Shown piece after piece: positions 1-9,598 of a stretch of 64,000 bases of DNA (the stretch's first letter is position 1; every line of letters begins with the position of its first letter). This DNA is from Tyzzerella sp. (GTDB lineage: Bacteria > Bacillota > Clostridia > Lachnospirales > Anaerotignaceae), in assembly GCA_019415525.1 (NCBI GenBank), contig DXZA01000040.1:10848-74847 (forward strand), given 5' to 3'. A model generated the notes under the pieces. It saw only the letters and a list, made by a program, of their open reading frames with translations. It had not been told where the DNA came from and did not search any database. The translations under genes and the position numbers were made by a program.

Positions 1-3000
1 AAATAGATAAAGCAACAGGAGAATTAACTGTAGGTGATGAAGATGAGGCTACAAAATTAGTAGTTACAGCTACATCAGTTGGGGATAATACAAAAAAAGC
101 TACTGCTGAAATTACTGTTGAGTCTTCAAAAGCAATATCTATTACATTAGATAAAACAGAGGCAACTTTAACTAAAGGTTCAGAAGTTACATTTGTTGCG
201 ACTGTAAAAGACCAGTATGAACAGGTTATGGAAGGTCAGAATATAACTTGGACTATGAAAAATGGTGCTGACGAATATAACAATGAAAATGTCACATTAG
301 TTGATGGTAAATTAACAGTAGGTGCAGATGCTAATTTAGCTGATGTTACATCAATTACAGTTGAAGCAAAAGTTGATGGAATTGAAAATCCTGCAATAGC
401 TACTGTTACATTAAAAAATGAAGAAGCTACTGTTGGTAAAGTTGTTTTAACACCACAAACAGCAGATGTTAAAAAAGGTGATACACAGAAATTTACAGCA
501 GAAGTACAGACAGCAGAAGGTGCTGTTATTTCAGGAAAAACTGTAACTTGGTCAGTTGAAGGTAAAGGTGAAGAAAGTAGTACACAGATAAATGAAGGTA
601 CATTAACTGTGGCAGCAGATGAAACTTCAGCAAAATTAGTAGTAAAAGCTACTGTTACTGACGGAGAAATTTTTGGAGAAGCAACAGTAAATGTATTAGA
701 AGCTTCTAAGGTAACATCTGTAGAAATTACATCTAGCCATAGTGAAGTTGAACAGGGTGCAGTAGATGTTGAATTTACAGGTAGAGTATTAGACCAGTAT
801 GGAAAAGAAATGGCAGAAGAAGCTATTACTTGGGAAGCTACAAGAAGTGACGAAAAAGAAATTAAAGCAGGAACAACTTTTGGTGGCGATAATAAATTAA
901 CAGTTGCAGCAGATGAAGAAACTGGTACACTTACAATTACAGCTAAGAGTGCTACTAGTGGAGATATAGCTGTATCAACTACAGTAAAAGTAGTAGACCC
1001 AGCAGCAGAAGCAAAAGAAGCAATTAAAAAATTAGCTGAATTAAAATCTGTTGAAGTAGAAAATGGACATGATAATCAAAGTGATGTTGAAACTGCTATT
1101 AAAGCAGCTGCTAGTAAGTTAGTTGGAGCAGAATATACAGTTGAAGCGACAACAGCTGATAGTTATTCTACACCTAATTGGAAAGGTACAATAACAATTA
1201 AAGAAACAGCTAATGAAAAAAATACTGCAACAACAGCTGAAATGACAATTACTGTAACAGAAAAAGAAGAAACAGTAGTAGTAGAAGGAAGTGCAACAGT
1301 AGGAGATATCACTGTAAGTGGAACAGCAGAAAGTGCAATTTCAGAAACAGACGTAACAATAACATTAGCAAATGATACATTTAATGGACAGATAGATGCA
1401 GAAACAGATGTAGCATCTTGGTTTAAAAATCTTCCAAGTGGATTAACAGCAAAAGTTAAAACACAGGTAGACTCAGGAGCAAACACAGTTACAATAAAAA
1501 TAGCAGGAACACCAGCGGAAGCAAAAACAGAAGCAATGTCAATTGAAATTCCGTTAGATAAGCTTACAGGTGGGAAAGCTATAACAGTAACAACAAATGA
1601 AAATGCTAAATTTGAAATTGCAGAAAAACCAGTAGTAGTAGAAGGAAGTGCAACAGTAGGAGATATCACTGTAAGCGGAACAGCAGAAAGTGCAATTTCA
1701 GAAACAGACGTAACAATAACATTAGCAAATGATACATTTAATGGACAGATAGATGCAGAAACAGATGTAGCATCTTGGTTTAAAAATCTTCCAAGTGGAT
1801 TAACAGCAAAAGTTAAAACACAGGTAGACTCAGGAGCAAACACAGTTACAATAAAAATAGCAGGAACACCAGCGGAAGCAAAAACAGAAGCAATGTCAAT
1901 TGAAATTCCGTTAGATAAGCTTACAGGTGGGAAAGCTATAACAGTAACAACAAATGAAAATGCTAAATTTGAAATTGCAGAAAAACCAGTAGTAGTAGAA
2001 GGAAGTGCAACAGTAGGAGATATCACTGTAAGCGGAACAGCAGAAAGTGCAATTTCAGAAACAGACGTAACAATAACATTAGCAAATGATACATTTAATG
2101 GACAGATAGATGCAGAAACAGATGTAGCATCTTGGTTTAAAAATCTTCCAAGTGGATTAACAGCAAAAGTTAAAACACAGGTAGACTCAGGAGCAAACAC
2201 AGTTACAATAAAAATAGCAGGAACACCAGCGGAAGCAAAAACAGAAGCAATGTCAATTGAAATTCCGTTAGATAAGCTTACAGGTGGGAAAGCTATAACA
2301 GTGACATCAAATGAAAATGCTAAATTTGAAATTGCAGCAAAACCAGTAGTAGTAGAAGGAAGTGCAACAGTAGGAAACGTTACTGTAAGCGGAACAGCAG
2401 AAAGTGCAATTTCAGAAACAGACGTAACAATAACATTAGCAAATGATACATTTAATGGACAGATAGATGCAGAAACAGATGTAGCATCTTGGTTTAAAAA
2501 TCTTCCAAGTGGATTAACAGCAAAAGTTAAAACACAGGTAGACTCAGGAGCAAACACAGTTACAATAAAAATAGCAGGAACACCAGCGGAAGCAAAAACA
2601 GAAGCAATGTCAATTGAAATTCCGTTAGATAAGCTTACAGGTGGGAAAGCTATAACAGTAACAACAAATGAAAATGCTAAATTTGAAATTGCAGCAAAAC
2701 CAGTAGTTGCAAGTGCAACAGCAAGCGGTACTATAACAGGAACAAATGGTACAGCATTTGCTAGTGAACAAAAAGTAACAATAGATTTAACAAATGATAC
2801 ATTTAAAGCAGAAGCATTTACAAGCGGAAGTAGTGATACAATCGATGATGCAAAATCTTGGGTAACAAATCTTAGTGATATAGATGCTGGTACAGATGCA
2901 GTAACTGTAAAAGCAGTTAAGAAGACAAATACACAGGTTGAACTTGTATTTGAAGGAACACCAGATACAGCAAGTACAGCACAGATAGCTATTACAATAC

Positions 3001-5984
3001 CTTCAAGTGTATTAACAAAAGATGCACAGGTTGTAATAACACCAAGTGAAAGTGCAAAATTTGCAGTTGCAGAAAAAGTAGATGTAACAGCAGAAAATCC
3101 AGAAGCTATTGAAGGAAAAGTTGGAGAAGAATTAAATAGTAAAAGTGCAACTATTACTATAACAGGTGCAAACTCAAGTGCTTCAATTACTACAGATAAT
3201 ATCACTATTGATGACCAGACTGGTTCAACAGGCTCAACAAAAAATGGTATTACAGCAAAAGTTGGCACAGCTGATTTAAATGGTACAGTTAAAATTGATT
3301 TAACAGGTACACCTAGTGCAAAAGAAGCTACTAAATTTATAGTAAAAATTCCTGCATCAGCTATTACAGCAGAAGAAGGATATGTGGCTAAAGAATTAAC
3401 AGCAACAGTAACTGTAAACATAGCAGAGGCAGAAAAAGTAGAAGGAAGTGCAACAGTAGGAAACGTTACTGTAAGCGGAACAGCAGAAAGTGCAATTTCA
3501 GAAACAGACGTAACAATAACATTAGCAAATGATACATTTAATGGACAGATAGATGCAGAAACAGATGTAGCATCTTGGTTTAAAAATCTTCCAAGTGGAT
3601 TAACAGCAAAAGTTAAAACACAGGTAGACTCAGGAGCAAACACAGTTACAATAAAAATAGCAGGAACACCAGCGGAAGCAAAAACAGAAGCAATGTCAAT
3701 TGAAATTCCGTTAGATAAGCTTACAGGTGGGAAAGCTATAACAGTAACAACAAATGAAAATGCTAAATTTGAAATTGCAGCAAAACCAGTAGTTGCAAGT
3801 GCAACAGCAAGCGGTACTATAACAGGAACAAATGGTACAGCATTTGCTAGTGAACAAAAAGTAACAATAGATTTAACAAATGATACATTTAAAGCAGAAG
3901 CATTTACAAGCGGAAGTAGTGATACAATCGATGATGCAAAATCTTGGGTAACAAATCTTAGTGATATAGATGCTGGTACAGATGCAGTAACTGTAAAAGC
4001 AGTTAAGAAGACAAATACACAGGTTGAACTTGTATTTGAAGGAACACCAGATACAGCAAGTACAGCACAGATAGCTATTACAATACCTTCAAGTGTATTA
4101 ACAAAAGATGCACAGGTTGTAATAACACCAAGTGAAAGTGCAAAATTTGCAGTTGCAGAAAAAGTAGATGTAACAGCAGAAAATCCAGAAGCTATTGAAG
4201 GAAAAGTTGGAGAAGAATTAAATAGTAAAAGTGCAACTATTACTATAACAGGTGCAAACTCAAGTGCTTCAATTACTACAGATAATATCACTATTGATGA
4301 CCAGACTGGTTCAACAGGCTCAACAAAAAATGGTATTACAGCAAAAGTTGGCACAGCTGATTTAAATGGTACAGTTAAAATTGATTTAACAGGTACACCT
4401 AGTGCAAAAGAAGCTACTAAATTTATAGTAAAAATTCCTGCATCAGCTATTACAGCAGAAGAAGGATATGTGGCTAAAGAATTAACAGCAACAGTAACTG
4501 TAAACATAGCAGAGGCAGAAAAAGTAGAAGGAAGTGCAACAGTAGGAAACGTTACTGTAAGCGGAACAGCAGAAAGTGCAATTTCAGAAACAGACGTAAC
4601 AATAACATTAGCAAATGATACATTTAATGGACAGATAGATGCAGAAACAGATGTAGCATCTTGGTTTAAAAATCTTCCAAGTGGATTAACAGCAAAAGTT
4701 AAAACACAGGTAGACTCAGGAGCAAACACAGTTACAATAAAAATAGCAGGAACACCAGCGGAAGCAAAAACAGAAGCAATGTCAATTGAAATTCCGTTAG
4801 ATAAGCTTACAGGTGGGAAAGCTATAACAGTAACAACAAATGAAAATGCTAAATTTGAAATTGCAGCAAAACCAGTAGTTGCAAGTGCAACAGCAAGCGG
4901 TACTATAACAGGAACAAATGGTACAGCATTTGCTAGTGAACAAAAAGTAACAATAGATTTAACAAATGATACATTTAAAGCAGAAGCATTTACAAGCGGA
5001 AGTAGTGATACAATCGATGATGCAAAATCTTGGGTAACAAATCTTAGTGATATAGATGCTGGTACAGATGCAGTAACTGTAAAAGCAGTTAAGAAGACAA
5101 ATACACAGGTTGAACTTGTATTTGAAGGAACACCAGATACAGCAAGTACAGCACAGATAGCTATTACAATACCTTCAAGTGTATTAACAAAAGATGCACA
5201 GGTTGTAATAACACCAAGTGAAAGTGCAAAATTTGCAGTTGCAGAAAAAGTAGATGTAACAGCAGAAAATCCAGAAGCTATTGAAGGAAAAGTTGGAGAA
5301 GAATTAAATAGTAAAAGTGCAACTATTACTATAACAGGTGCAAACTCAAGTGCTTCAATTACTACAGATAATATCACTATTGATGACCAGACTGGTTCAA
5401 CAGGCTCAACAAAAAATGGTATTACAGCTAAGGTAGTAGCAGCTGATTCAAATGGCACAGTTAAAATTAGCTTAGAAGGTACTCCAGATGCAGCAGCAGC
5501 ATCAGCACCACAGACATTTACAGTAAAAATTCCAGCAGGAGCTATTACAGCAGATAAAGGATATGCAGCTAAAGAATTATCAGTAACAGTAACTGTAAAT
5601 GTAGCAAAAGCTGAAATTAGTGAAGCAAAAGTAAAAGGTTTAGTAGCACCTGTAAAAGATGCAACACCAGTTGCAAAAGAGACTTTAAGCATAGCTGGCA
5701 ATGATAATATCAGCGTAGAAAGTATTGCTTGGACTACAACAGATGATAGTTCACCAGTAGTAGGTAACTTTGGAGCTACAACAACATATACTGCAACAAT
5801 AACATTAAAAGCAAAAGACGGATATAAATTTGCAAGTGGTGCAACAAGTAAAGTTTATAGTATTTCAGAAGATGATTTAAATAGCTCTATTGTTGTAGAT
5901 AATGGAATAAGTGCACAGGTTGGTGGAACAGATAATGATACATTAACAATAACTGTAAAATTTAATGCAACACTTGAGGCATAA
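1..5984 (+). CDS. Giant repetitive Ig-like surface protein, 5' end outside window
   Basis: The reading frame is open from the first bases, so the ATG at 228 is internal and the N-terminus (signal peptide and any wall anchor) lies upstream. About the first 330 visible residues look like bacterial Ig-like (BIG2-type) domains, with the recurring pattern of VTL.PQTADVKKGDTQKF and a conserved ITW/VTW tryptophan. From 1281 on the protein is an array of about 119-residue beta-rich modules: six copies of type A, three of type B and three of type C, nearly identical to each other. The C-terminus (TVKFNATLEA) has no LPxTG motif and no closing transmembrane helix, so anchoring must be N-terminal (for example SLH or CWB2) or absent. 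The role is probably a stalk-like surface protein or adhesin; the ligand is unknown. Confidence 0.85.
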   Translation, partial: IDKATGELTVGDEDEATKLVVTATSVGDNTKKATAEITVESSKAISITLDKTEATLTKGSEVTFVATVKDQYEQVMEGQNITWTMKNGADEYNNENVTLVDGKLTVGADANLADVTSITVEAKVDGIENPAIATVTLKNEEATVGKVVLTPQTADVKKGDTQKFTAEVQTAEGAVISGKTVTWSVEGKGEESSTQINEGTLTVAADETSAKLVVKATVTDGEIFGEATVNVLEASKVTSVEITSSHSEVEQGAVDVEFTGRVLDQYGKEMAEEAITWEATRSDEKEIKAGTTFGGDNKLTVAADEETGTLTITAKSATSGDIAVSTTVKVVDPAAEAKEAIKKLAELKSVEVENGHDNQSDVETAIKAAASKLVGAEYTVEATTADSYSTPNWKGTITIKETANEKNTATTAEMTITVTEKEETVVVEGSATVGDITVSGTAESAISETDVTITLANDTFNGQIDAETDVASWFKNLPSGLTAKVKTQVDSGANTVTIKIAGTPAEAKTEAMSIEIPLDKLTGGKAITVTTNENAKFEIAEKPVVVEGSATVGDITVSGTAESAISETDVTITLANDTFNGQIDAETDVASWFKNLPSGLTAKVKTQVDSGANTVTIKIAGTPAEAKTEAMSIEIPLDKLTGGKAITVTTNENAKFEIAEKPVVVEGSATVGDITVSGTAESAISETDVTITLANDTFNGQIDAETDVASWFKNLPSGLTAKVKTQVDSGANTVTIKIAGTPAEAKTEAMSIEIPLDKLTGGKAITVTSNENAKFEIAAKPVVVEGSATVGNVTVSGTAESAISETDVTITLANDTFNGQIDAETDVASWFKNLPSGLTAKVKTQVDSGANTVTIKIAGTPAEAKTEAMSIEIPLDKLTGGKAITVTTNENAKFEIAAKPVVASATASGTITGTNGTAFASEQKVTIDLTNDTFKAEAFTSGSSDTIDDAKSWVTNLSDIDAGTDAVTVKAVKKTNTQVELVFEGTPDTASTAQIAITIPSSVLTKDAQVVITPSESAKFAVAEKVDVTAENPEAIEGKVGEELNSKSATITITGANSSASITTDNITIDDQTGSTGSTKNGITAKVGTADLNGTVKIDLTGTPSAKEATKFIVKIPASAITAEEGYVAKELTATVTVNIAEAEKVEGSATVGNVTVSGTAESAISETDVTITLANDTFNGQIDAETDVASWFKNLPSGLTAKVKTQVDSGANTVTIKIAGTPAEAKTEAMSIEIPLDKLTGGKAITVTTNENAKFEIAAKPVVASATASGTITGTNGTAFASEQKVTIDLTNDTFKAEAFTSGSSDTIDDAKSWVTNLSDIDAGTDAVTVKAVKKTNTQVELVFEGTPDTASTAQIAITIPSSVLTKDAQVVITPSESAKFAVAEKVDVTAENPEAIEGKVGEELNSKSATITITGANSSASITTDNITIDDQTGSTGSTKNGITAKVGTADLNGTVKIDLTGTPSAKEATKFIVKIPASAITAEEGYVAKELTATVTVNIAEAEKVEGSATVGNVTVSGTAESAISETDVTITLANDTFNGQIDAETDVASWFKNLPSGLTAKVKTQVDSGANTVTIKIAGTPAEAKTEAMSIEIPLDKLTGGKAITVTTNENAKFEIAAKPVVASATASGTITGTNGTAFASEQKVTIDLTNDTFKAEAFTSGSSDTIDDAKSWVTNLSDIDAGTDAVTVKAVKKTNTQVELVFEGTPDTASTAQIAITIPSSVLTKDAQVVITPSESAKFAVAEKVDVTAENPEAIEGKVGEELNSKSATITITGANSSASITTDNITIDDQTGSTGSTKNGITAKVVAADSNGTVKISLEGTPDAAAASAPQTFTVKIPAGAITADKGYAAKELSVTVTVNVAKAEISEAKVKGLVAPVKDATPVAKETLSIAGNDNISVESIAWTTTDDSSPVVGNFGATTTYTATITLKAKDGYKFASGATSKVYSISEDDLNSSIVVDNGISAQVGGTDNDTLTITVKFNATLEA
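1281..2708 (+). repeat. Four tandem 357-bp repeats (module A)
   Basis: Copies start at 1281, 1638, 1995 and 2352, exactly 357 bp (119 codons) apart. Differences are only a few bases, mainly GATATC versus AACGTT near the module start and a few single-base changes near the end. Two more A copies lie at 3438 and 4524 inside the larger repeat. Near identity at synonymous positions implies recent duplication or ongoing gene conversion. Confidence 0.95.
2352..5609 (+). repeat. Three 1086-bp higher-order repeats (modules A-B-C)
   Basis: The A-B-C block repeats with a period of 1086 bp (362 codons), starting at 2352, 3438 and 4524. By eye copies 1 and 2 are identical. Copy 3 matches until about 5428, where module C changes to a divergent end that leads into the unique C-terminus. 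This is a nested tandem repeat and a likely site of copy-number change and of short-read assembly collapse. Confidence 0.92.
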
Positions 5985-6026
5985 TTTCAATAAATTTACA
6001 TATTGAATATTTAATTTAATACTAAA

Positions 6027-6055
6027 AGAAGTCACAGTAATGTGGCTTCTTTTTT
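6027..6055 (+). terminator. Rho-independent terminator of the surface-protein gene
   Basis: A 10-bp stem (AGAAGTCACA with TGTGGCTTCT, one G.U pair) and a GTAA loop are followed by a T-run, 43 bp after the stop codon. Confidence 0.85.
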
Positions 6056-6086
6056 ATTTAAAAAAATTATCAAAAATTTTATTTTT

Positions 6087-6128
6087 GTTGTAAATACAAC
6101 GGAATTATATTTTTGATTTGTATATAAT
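6087..6128 (+). promoter_or_regulatory. Palindromic operator and -10 box before cupin-hcp
   Basis: GTTGTAAATACAAC at 6087-6100 is a perfect 6-bp inverted repeat around AA. TATAAT at 6123-6128 is a good -10, and no consensus -35 is present 17 bp upstream. An activator-type site just upstream of a weak -35 fits a CRP/FNR-family regulator; hcp genes in anaerobes are commonly under HcpR, a CRP/FNR member. The identity of the regulator is inference. Confidence 0.5.
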
Positions 6129-6164
6129 ACAAACATAAGTTAATTACTTGAAAGGGTTGATTTT

Positions 6165-6506
6165 ATGGAATATATTAAAAATATAACTCACGAAAGTATT
6201 GTTAATTTATGTGACCTTGTAGAAACTAAAGAAGGTCAGATTGTTAGCCGTACTTTGGCACAAAACGGTGCTGTAAGCCTTACTCTTTTTGCTTTTTATA
6301 AAGGTGAAGAAATAAGCACTCATAAATCAGAGGGTGATGCTATGGTTACTGTTATTGAAGGTAGTGGAAAATTTACTATTGATGGTAAGGAATATATTTT
6401 AAATAAGGGTGAAACAATAGTTATGCCGGCGGGTAAGCCTCACGCCGTTTATGGTGTGGAAAACTTTAAAATGCTTTTAACAGTTGTATTTCCAATAAAA
6501 AAATAA
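6165..6506 (+). CDS. Small cupin-domain protein
   Basis: This 113-residue single-domain cupin has a double-stranded beta-helix pattern: HKSEGDAMVTVIEGSGKF is the first cupin motif and PAGKPHAVYG the second, with His residues positioned for metal binding. Such stand-alone cupins are often encoded beside redox or nitrosative-stress genes, but their substrate is rarely known. GAAAGGG precedes the ATG. It ends 22 bp before hcp with no terminator between, so the two genes are probably cotranscribed from the 6123 promoter. Confidence 0.85.
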   Translation: MEYIKNITHESIVNLCDLVETKEGQIVSRTLAQNGAVSLTLFAFYKGEEISTHKSEGDAMVTVIEGSGKFTIDGKEYILNKGETIVMPAGKPHAVYGVENFKMLLTVVFPIKK

Positions 6507-6528
6507 TTATATAATAAGGAGAATTAAA

Positions 6529-8172
6529 ATGGAAAATAATAAAATGTTTTGTTTTCAATGTCAAGAAACAGCAGGTTGCAAAGGCTGTACGATTTCAGGT
6601 GTTTGTGGCAAGAAGCCTTTAACTGCTAAACTTCAGGATATGCTTATATTTGTTACTAAGGGTCTTTCAGAAGTAACAACATTTTTCAGAAGAAAAGGAA
6701 TTGAAGTTCCTACTTATATAAATAGACTTGTAAGTGAAAATCTTTTTATCACTATTACAAATGCTAACTTTGACGATGAAGTTATTAAAAATAGAGTTTA
6801 TGAAACAATAGAAGAAAGTCAGAAACTTATTAAAGAAAACAATATTAATGAAAATTTTGTTGCCGGTAATTTTGTATGTTCAAATGATACTGAACTTATG
6901 GAAAAGGCTGAAAAAATCGGTGTTCTTTCTACTGAAAATGAAGATGTAAGAAGCCTTAGAGAAATGATTGTTTATGGTTTAAAGGGTATGTCTGCTTATC
7001 TTAAACATGCTAATGCTCTTAGTAAAGACAGCGAAGAAATAAACGCATTTTTACAGAGTACTCTTGCAAAAACTCTTGATAACAGCCTTTCTGCTGATGA
7101 CCTTGTAGCTCTTACTCTCGAAACAGGTAAATTCGGTGTTGATGTTATGGCTCTTCTTGATTCTGCTAATACAGAAGCTTACGGAAATCCTGAAATTACT
7201 AAAGTTAATATTGGTGTAAGAAATAATCCTGCTATACTTGTTTCAGGTCACGACCTTAAAGACCTTGAAATGCTTCTTAAACAGACAGAAGGCACAGGCG
7301 TTGATGTTTATACACACTCTGAAATGCTTCCTGCTCACTATTATCCAGCATTTAAGAAATATAGCCATTTTGCAGGTAACTATGGAAATGCTTGGTGGAA
7401 ACAGAAAGAAGAATTTGAATCATTTAACGGTCCAATACTTCTTACAACAAACTGCCTTGTGCCACCTCTTGCAAGCTATAAAGATAGGGTTTATACAACA
7501 GGTGCAGTAGGTTTTGAAGGCTGTACACATATTGCAGGTAAAACTGGTGAGGAAAAAGATTTCTCTGTTATTATTGAACATGCTAAAAAATGTAAAGCTC
7601 CTACTGAAATAGAAACAGGTGAAATTATAGGTGGTTTCGCTCATAATCAGGTTCTTGCCCTTGCTGATAAAATAGTTGACGCTGTAAAAAGTGGTGCTAT
7701 TAAGAAATTTGTTGTTATGGCAGGCTGTGACGGTCGTAGCAAATCAAGAGATTATTATACAGAATTTGCTAAGGCTCTTCCAAAAGATGCTGTTATACTT
7801 ACAGCGGGCTGTGCTAAATATAAATATAATAAACTTGACCTTGGTGATATTGGTGGTATCCCTCGTGTACTTGATGCAGGTCAGTGTAATGACAGTTACT
7901 CTCTTGCTGTTATTGCTCTTAAACTTAAAGAGGTATTCGGTCTTGAAGATATAAATCAGCTTCCTATAATATATAATATTGCTTGGTATGAACAGAAAGC
8001 TGTTATCGTTCTTCTTGCTCTCCTTTACCTTGGAGTTAAAAATATTCACCTTGGACCAACACTTCCTGCTTTCCTTTCACCAAATGTGGCTAAAGTTCTT
8101 GTTGAGAACTTCGGTATTGCAGGTATTACAAATGTTGAAGATGATATTGAATTATTCTTCGGAAATAAATAA
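6529..8172 (+). CDS. hcp: Hybrid cluster protein (hydroxylamine reductase family)
   Basis: This is a cytoplasmic Fe-S protein of 547 residues. The N-terminal cluster motif C8-x2-C11-x8-C20-x5-C26 is the form typical of strict anaerobes. The hybrid-cluster region is recognisable downstream in NCLVPP, GCTHI, AGCDGR and TAGCAKYKYN. The family reduces hydroxylamine in vitro and acts as an NO reductase or protein S-nitrosylase in vivo in other bacteria; which applies here cannot be told. AAGGAG lies 8 bp before the ATG. It is the second gene of the cupin-hcp pair and no separate hcp reductase is nearby. Confidence 0.95.
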   Translation: MENNKMFCFQCQETAGCKGCTISGVCGKKPLTAKLQDMLIFVTKGLSEVTTFFRRKGIEVPTYINRLVSENLFITITNANFDDEVIKNRVYETIEESQKLIKENNINENFVAGNFVCSNDTELMEKAEKIGVLSTENEDVRSLREMIVYGLKGMSAYLKHANALSKDSEEINAFLQSTLAKTLDNSLSADDLVALTLETGKFGVDVMALLDSANTEAYGNPEITKVNIGVRNNPAILVSGHDLKDLEMLLKQTEGTGVDVYTHSEMLPAHYYPAFKKYSHFAGNYGNAWWKQKEEFESFNGPILLTTNCLVPPLASYKDRVYTTGAVGFEGCTHIAGKTGEEKDFSVIIEHAKKCKAPTEIETGEIIGGFAHNQVLALADKIVDAVKSGAIKKFVVMAGCDGRSKSRDYYTEFAKALPKDAVILTAGCAKYKYNKLDLGDIGGIPRVLDAGQCNDSYSLAVIALKLKEVFGLEDINQLPIIYNIAWYEQKAVIVLLALLYLGVKNIHLGPTLPAFLSPNVAKVLVENFGIAGITNVEDDIELFFGNK

Positions 8173-8224
8173 TTATATTGCTTGTAAGTTTCACTAAACT
8201 AAACATATAAAAAAATCCCAAAAA

Positions 8225-8255
8225 AATAAGGCTGTATATTACAGCCTTATTTTTA
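8225..8255. terminator. Bidirectional terminator between hcp and the DUF4317 gene
   Basis: A perfect 12-bp stem (AATAAGGCTGTA with TACAGCCTTATT) and 3-nt loop is flanked by A-tract and T-tract. It serves both converging genes. Confidence 0.85.
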
Positions 8256-8262
8256 TATTTCT

Positions 8263-9471
8263 TTATATTTCTTTTTGCTCTCCGTTTATACTTACGTTTT
8301 CATTATCAGAAACAGGTATCATAATATATTTTATACCATCAATTATTTCTGTTTTTAATTCTTTTTGTTCCGATGTTTTTATTACAATATTGTTTTCTTT
8401 TGTTTCTGTTTTTATTTGGTCAAGCTCTTTTGAAAGGCTTACAACTTGATTTTGTAATGCTTTTTCATTTCTTCTTTTTTCTGCAAGAGCAAGGGCTTTA
8501 TTATCAAGTATATTTTCTGCAAGGGGTATGTTTTCGCCAAACTCTGATTTATATATTGATTCTATTTTTTCTGCTGTTTCTTTTGGTATGTCCATATCGT
8601 TTACAATATCGGCTATTGTATCTGATGTAAGCATAACATCATCTTTGTTATATATATTTGTGTTTTCATCAACAATGGCATTTATACTTTCTTGTATTTC
8701 CATAAATATATCTTCTGCTTCTTCATCATCATTAAAAGCGTGGGAAATTATACTTTTGAATATTGTTTTTTGCTCTGTTGATGTCTGTTTTGGTTCACAG
8801 CCTAAAACATTTTCCATAAAATCAGCACGTGGCTCTTTTGGGTTCTTTGTATAATACATTAATGAATGTATGTCTGTTTCTCTGTCTGAAAAAGCAGGGA
8901 ATACAAAGCCTATTTCTGGTAAGCCTACTATTTTATCTCTTATTCTTGCTCCTATTCTGTTTTCTCCCTCAATATAGCTTAAACCTGCCTTTGATACATC
9001 AACGGGGCATATTCCACAAAGTATGTAGTCAAAAACTGTTTCTGACTCGTCAAGGGCATTGTTATCCTTTGTTTTTGTGATTACATCATATGCATCTTTG
9101 AATAAAAGTATAAGATAGCTTTTTTCTGTTTGGTAGTCTGCTATTACTGTATCATAAAATACATTTAATATATCTTCGTTATTAAGTCCTGTATCTTTGA
9201 TTGCCATAAGAAGACCTTGTTTGCTTTCTTGTTTTTCTTCTTCTGGTTTAAAAGGAAGCTCAAGTATATTATTTCCAACTGTTCCTGAAAGAGTTTTGTT
9301 TGCAATTTCAAGATATTTGAAAAGCTCTTCTTCTTCTATATTTAAAAATGTTTCTGAAAATGTAAGAACCTTGTTTTTATTTGTATCTACATAACAGCCA
9401 CACATTTTTGTAAATGTACATTTATCTTTTTTTAATCGTCTTTTAAGTTCCAAAACGTCTTTTTTAGTCAT
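8263..9471 (-). CDS. DUF4317 family protein
   Basis: The 402-residue protein has the DUF4317 N-terminus (MTKKDVLELKRRLKK, then CTFTKMCGCYVD) and the ETFLNIEEEELFKYLEI stretch. The family is widespread in Clostridia and its function is unknown. An in-frame upstream ATG at 9546 would add 25 residues, but AAAGGAGG sits about 8 nt before the ATG at 9471, so the shorter start is chosen. The last ~60 residues include a predicted coiled coil (NQVVSLSKELDQIKTETKE). No signal peptide or membrane segment. It stands alone, divergent from the oxidoreductase gene. Confidence 0.85.
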   Translation of the reverse strand: MTKKDVLELKRRLKKDKCTFTKMCGCYVDTNKNKVLTFSETFLNIEEEELFKYLEIANKTLSGTVGNNILELPFKPEEEKQESKQGLLMAIKDTGLNNEDILNVFYDTVIADYQTEKSYLILLFKDAYDVITKTKDNNALDESETVFDYILCGICPVDVSKAGLSYIEGENRIGARIRDKIVGLPEIGFVFPAFSDRETDIHSLMYYTKNPKEPRADFMENVLGCEPKQTSTEQKTIFKSIISHAFNDDEEAEDIFMEIQESINAIVDENTNIYNKDDVMLTSDTIADIVNDMDIPKETAEKIESIYKSEFGENIPLAENILDNKALALAEKRRNEKALQNQVVSLSKELDQIKTETKENNIVIKTSEQKELKTEIIDGIKYIMIPVSDNENVSINGEQKEI

Positions 9472-9497
9472 TTCTTTTTCCTCCTTTGTTCTATGAA

Positions 9498-9568
9498 TAT
9501 TATAACGTATGTTCGGTATGTCTGCAATATTAACTGTTGTATACATTTTAGACTTATTATGCTATAAT
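9498..9568. promoter_or_regulatory. Divergent -10 boxes for DUF4317 gene (-) and oxidoreductase gene (+)
   Basis: On the minus strand TATAAT occupies 9498-9503; on the plus strand TATAAT occupies 9563-9568. Neither has a convincing -35 at 17 bp, so these are assigned from the -10 and position only. Confidence 0.4.
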
Positions 9569-9598
9569 GTCCTAAAATATATGGGAGGTAAAAATTTT

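Noticed and set aside
1163..5701. Very long open frame (over 1500 codons) antisense to the surface-protein gene
   Set aside because: It mirrors the repeats: the A-rich, low-complexity sense codons do not produce stop codons in this antisense frame, and repetition multiplies the effect. No ribosome site and no recognisable protein.
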